A DNA stretch of 64,000 nt from Paracyclopina nana (taxonomy: Eukaryota; Arthropoda; Copepoda; Cyclopoida; Cyclopettidae): contig JAGUCH010000001.1 in the NCBI GenBank assembly GCA_019096065.1, forward strand, positions 11,408,001 to 11,472,000, read 5' to 3'. The notes under the pieces were generated by a model, which was given only the letters and a program-made list of their open reading frames with translations, searched no databases and was not told where the DNA came from. Below, piece after piece: positions 63,061 to 64,000 of the stretch. The translations under genes and the position numbers were made by a program. Numbering within the stretch: the stretch's first letter is position 1; each line of letters opens with the position of its first letter.

Positions 63061-63662
63061 GAGCCTTTGGCCTTGCTGTTAAAAGATGCTTTTAAAAGTC
63101 TTATTATGGAGTGGTTACAGCTATTCAAGTCCCATTATGGAGTGGTCTATTTAATGTCCCATCAGTGTATAATAAGATAGGAAAAATCAGACTGAGTCCC
63201 ATCAGTGTATAATAAAACCATAAGGTCCCATCAGTGTATAATAAAAATAGAAGGTCTCAGATTTTGATGAAACTTGGCAAAATGATAGATTTTAGGGCCT
63301 AGTTTCAGAAAAAAATTACCCCAGCTTTCTCTGATCACCAGGAGCTGAGAAATCGCCGAGTGGTCAATTTGTCCATCAGTGCTACATAACGTCCTACCTT
63401 TGACCACTCGTCCTATCAGTGCTACAGTGCGCACGAATATATGTGAGAGCCTTTAACAAAGACGCCAGCCAGCTTTAGCTGAGCAGCCAGAGGCTTGCCA
63501 GTACGAAATCGTTGAGTGGCCCTGCTCTGGCAGCTGAAGTTTTCCCTCAGATTGCTGCAAGAACAGACATTTCATTTATCTCAGTTGGAATTTGTTAGTG
63601 TCTCAACCCAGAAAGGGAGGAGTAGCGTCGTCACATTTCAGTTCTCCGTGGAAAATGACAAC

Positions 63663-63836
63663 ATGAAGTCGCTCTCACTCCATATTTTGGCTGCTGCAAC
63701 TCTACTTTGCTCTTCCGAAGTGACCTTAGCTAGCTTGGAGGGCAGTGAAAAGGACCTTGCTGAGGAAGCTGAAAATGTGTGCATTAACCAAGAAGTCCAA
63801 AGTCAGCTAGTGAATTTGACGTTCATCCAGTCTGTG
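63663..63836 (+). CDS. First coding exon of an unrecognised secreted protein (cut by window end)
   Basis: ATG at 63663 opens 58 codons, ending at a good donor (GTG|GTAAGC, 63837). The N-terminus MKSLSLHILAAATLLCSSEV is a signal peptide, followed by an acidic stretch, one Cys (NVCINQE) and one N-x-T site (NLT). The rest of the gene is beyond the window, since the remaining bases are intron. I do not recognise the family. The foldback element ends only 236 bases upstream of this ATG, so its right end lies in the promoter region. Confidence 0.6.
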
Positions 63837-64000
63837 GTAAGCTTTTTGAGCTGCTAGCTTCTGTACACACGTTATTTTTTTCCATCTAAATTGGATAATT
63901 GGCCGAAGGCTCTTCTGTCCTGCATTGACCTTTTATAGCATACAGCCAATATGTAAAATATCACGGAATGACCCTGGCACAAACTTGTCATTGTTTCCTT

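Larger units (their letters stand above)
55949..63426. mobile_element. Foldback-like non-autonomous DNA transposon, about 7.5 kb
   Basis: The outer ends are inverted: TGTAGCACTGATAAGAC (55949-55965) and GTCCTATCAGTGCTACA (63410-63426), one mismatch in 17. A looser match runs on for a few more bases. Just inside, short modules around GTCCCATCAGTG and GAGTGGTCA repeat many times. Two arrays of a unit of about 169 bp follow in opposite orientation (56361-57730 and 61200-63060). A directly repeated composite array fills the centre. No transposase frame is visible; the few longer frames are translations of the repeat. I could not see a target duplication: the flanks TGTTCATT and GTGCGCAC differ. 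Long inverted ends built of tandem repeats are the known layout of foldback elements (fly FB, sea-urchin TU, Galileo). Confidence 0.72.

Noticed and set aside
55949-63426. CRISPR array or bacterial integron as source of the regular repeats
   Set aside because: Repeats are long, partly inverted and lack unique spacers; the flanks are intron-bearing animal genes.

Overview
The window looks like nuclear DNA of an invertebrate, most likely an arthropod. Genes are split by short GT-AG introns (about 48-70 bp) and a few longer ones, the DNA is AT-rich, and AATAAA signals follow several stop codons. A Dpr-type two-Ig neuronal receptor and a pickpocket-like DEG/ENaC channel argue for an arthropod. 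A beta-1,3-glucan-binding protein and a SETD7-like protein fit a crustacean, but I cannot fix the group further.

Layout. A U1 snRNA copy (2458-2622, +) is followed by two genes in tandem: a GT11 alpha-1,2-fucosyltransferase-like gene (4080-5380, +) and a Gi/o-like G-protein alpha subunit (5557-7827, +). A divergent seven-helix receptor (8617-13186, -) converges on the G alpha gene. A gene-poor stretch (13.2-24.7 kb) holds two MITE-like elements and a doubtful 3' exon. The Dpr-like gene (24724-32156, +) has large introns, and one of them contains two inverted-repeat elements and two tRNA-like sequences. Next come a DEG/ENaC subunit with a C-type-lectin-like insert (34495-37733, -), a Storkhead-box protein (39751-42940, -) with a decayed partial copy of its last exon downstream, and a SETD7-like MORN+SET protein with a signal peptide (48444-51480, -). 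The window ends with a glucan-binding protein of family GH16 (53765-55185, +), a 7.5-kb foldback-type element (55949-63426) and the first exon of a secreted protein (63663 onward, +).

The genes do not form an operon or one pathway. Several act at the cell surface or outside the cell: receptor and G alpha, Dpr, DEG/ENaC, GNBP, and possibly the SETD7-like protein. The most unusual items are the foldback element, built from inverted 169-bp arrays around a 73/168-bp composite array; the channel-lectin fusion; the SET-domain protein with secretory features; and a TIR element carrying two tRNA-like modules. Exon joins were worked out by hand from splice signals, reading phase and family resemblance, without transcript data.
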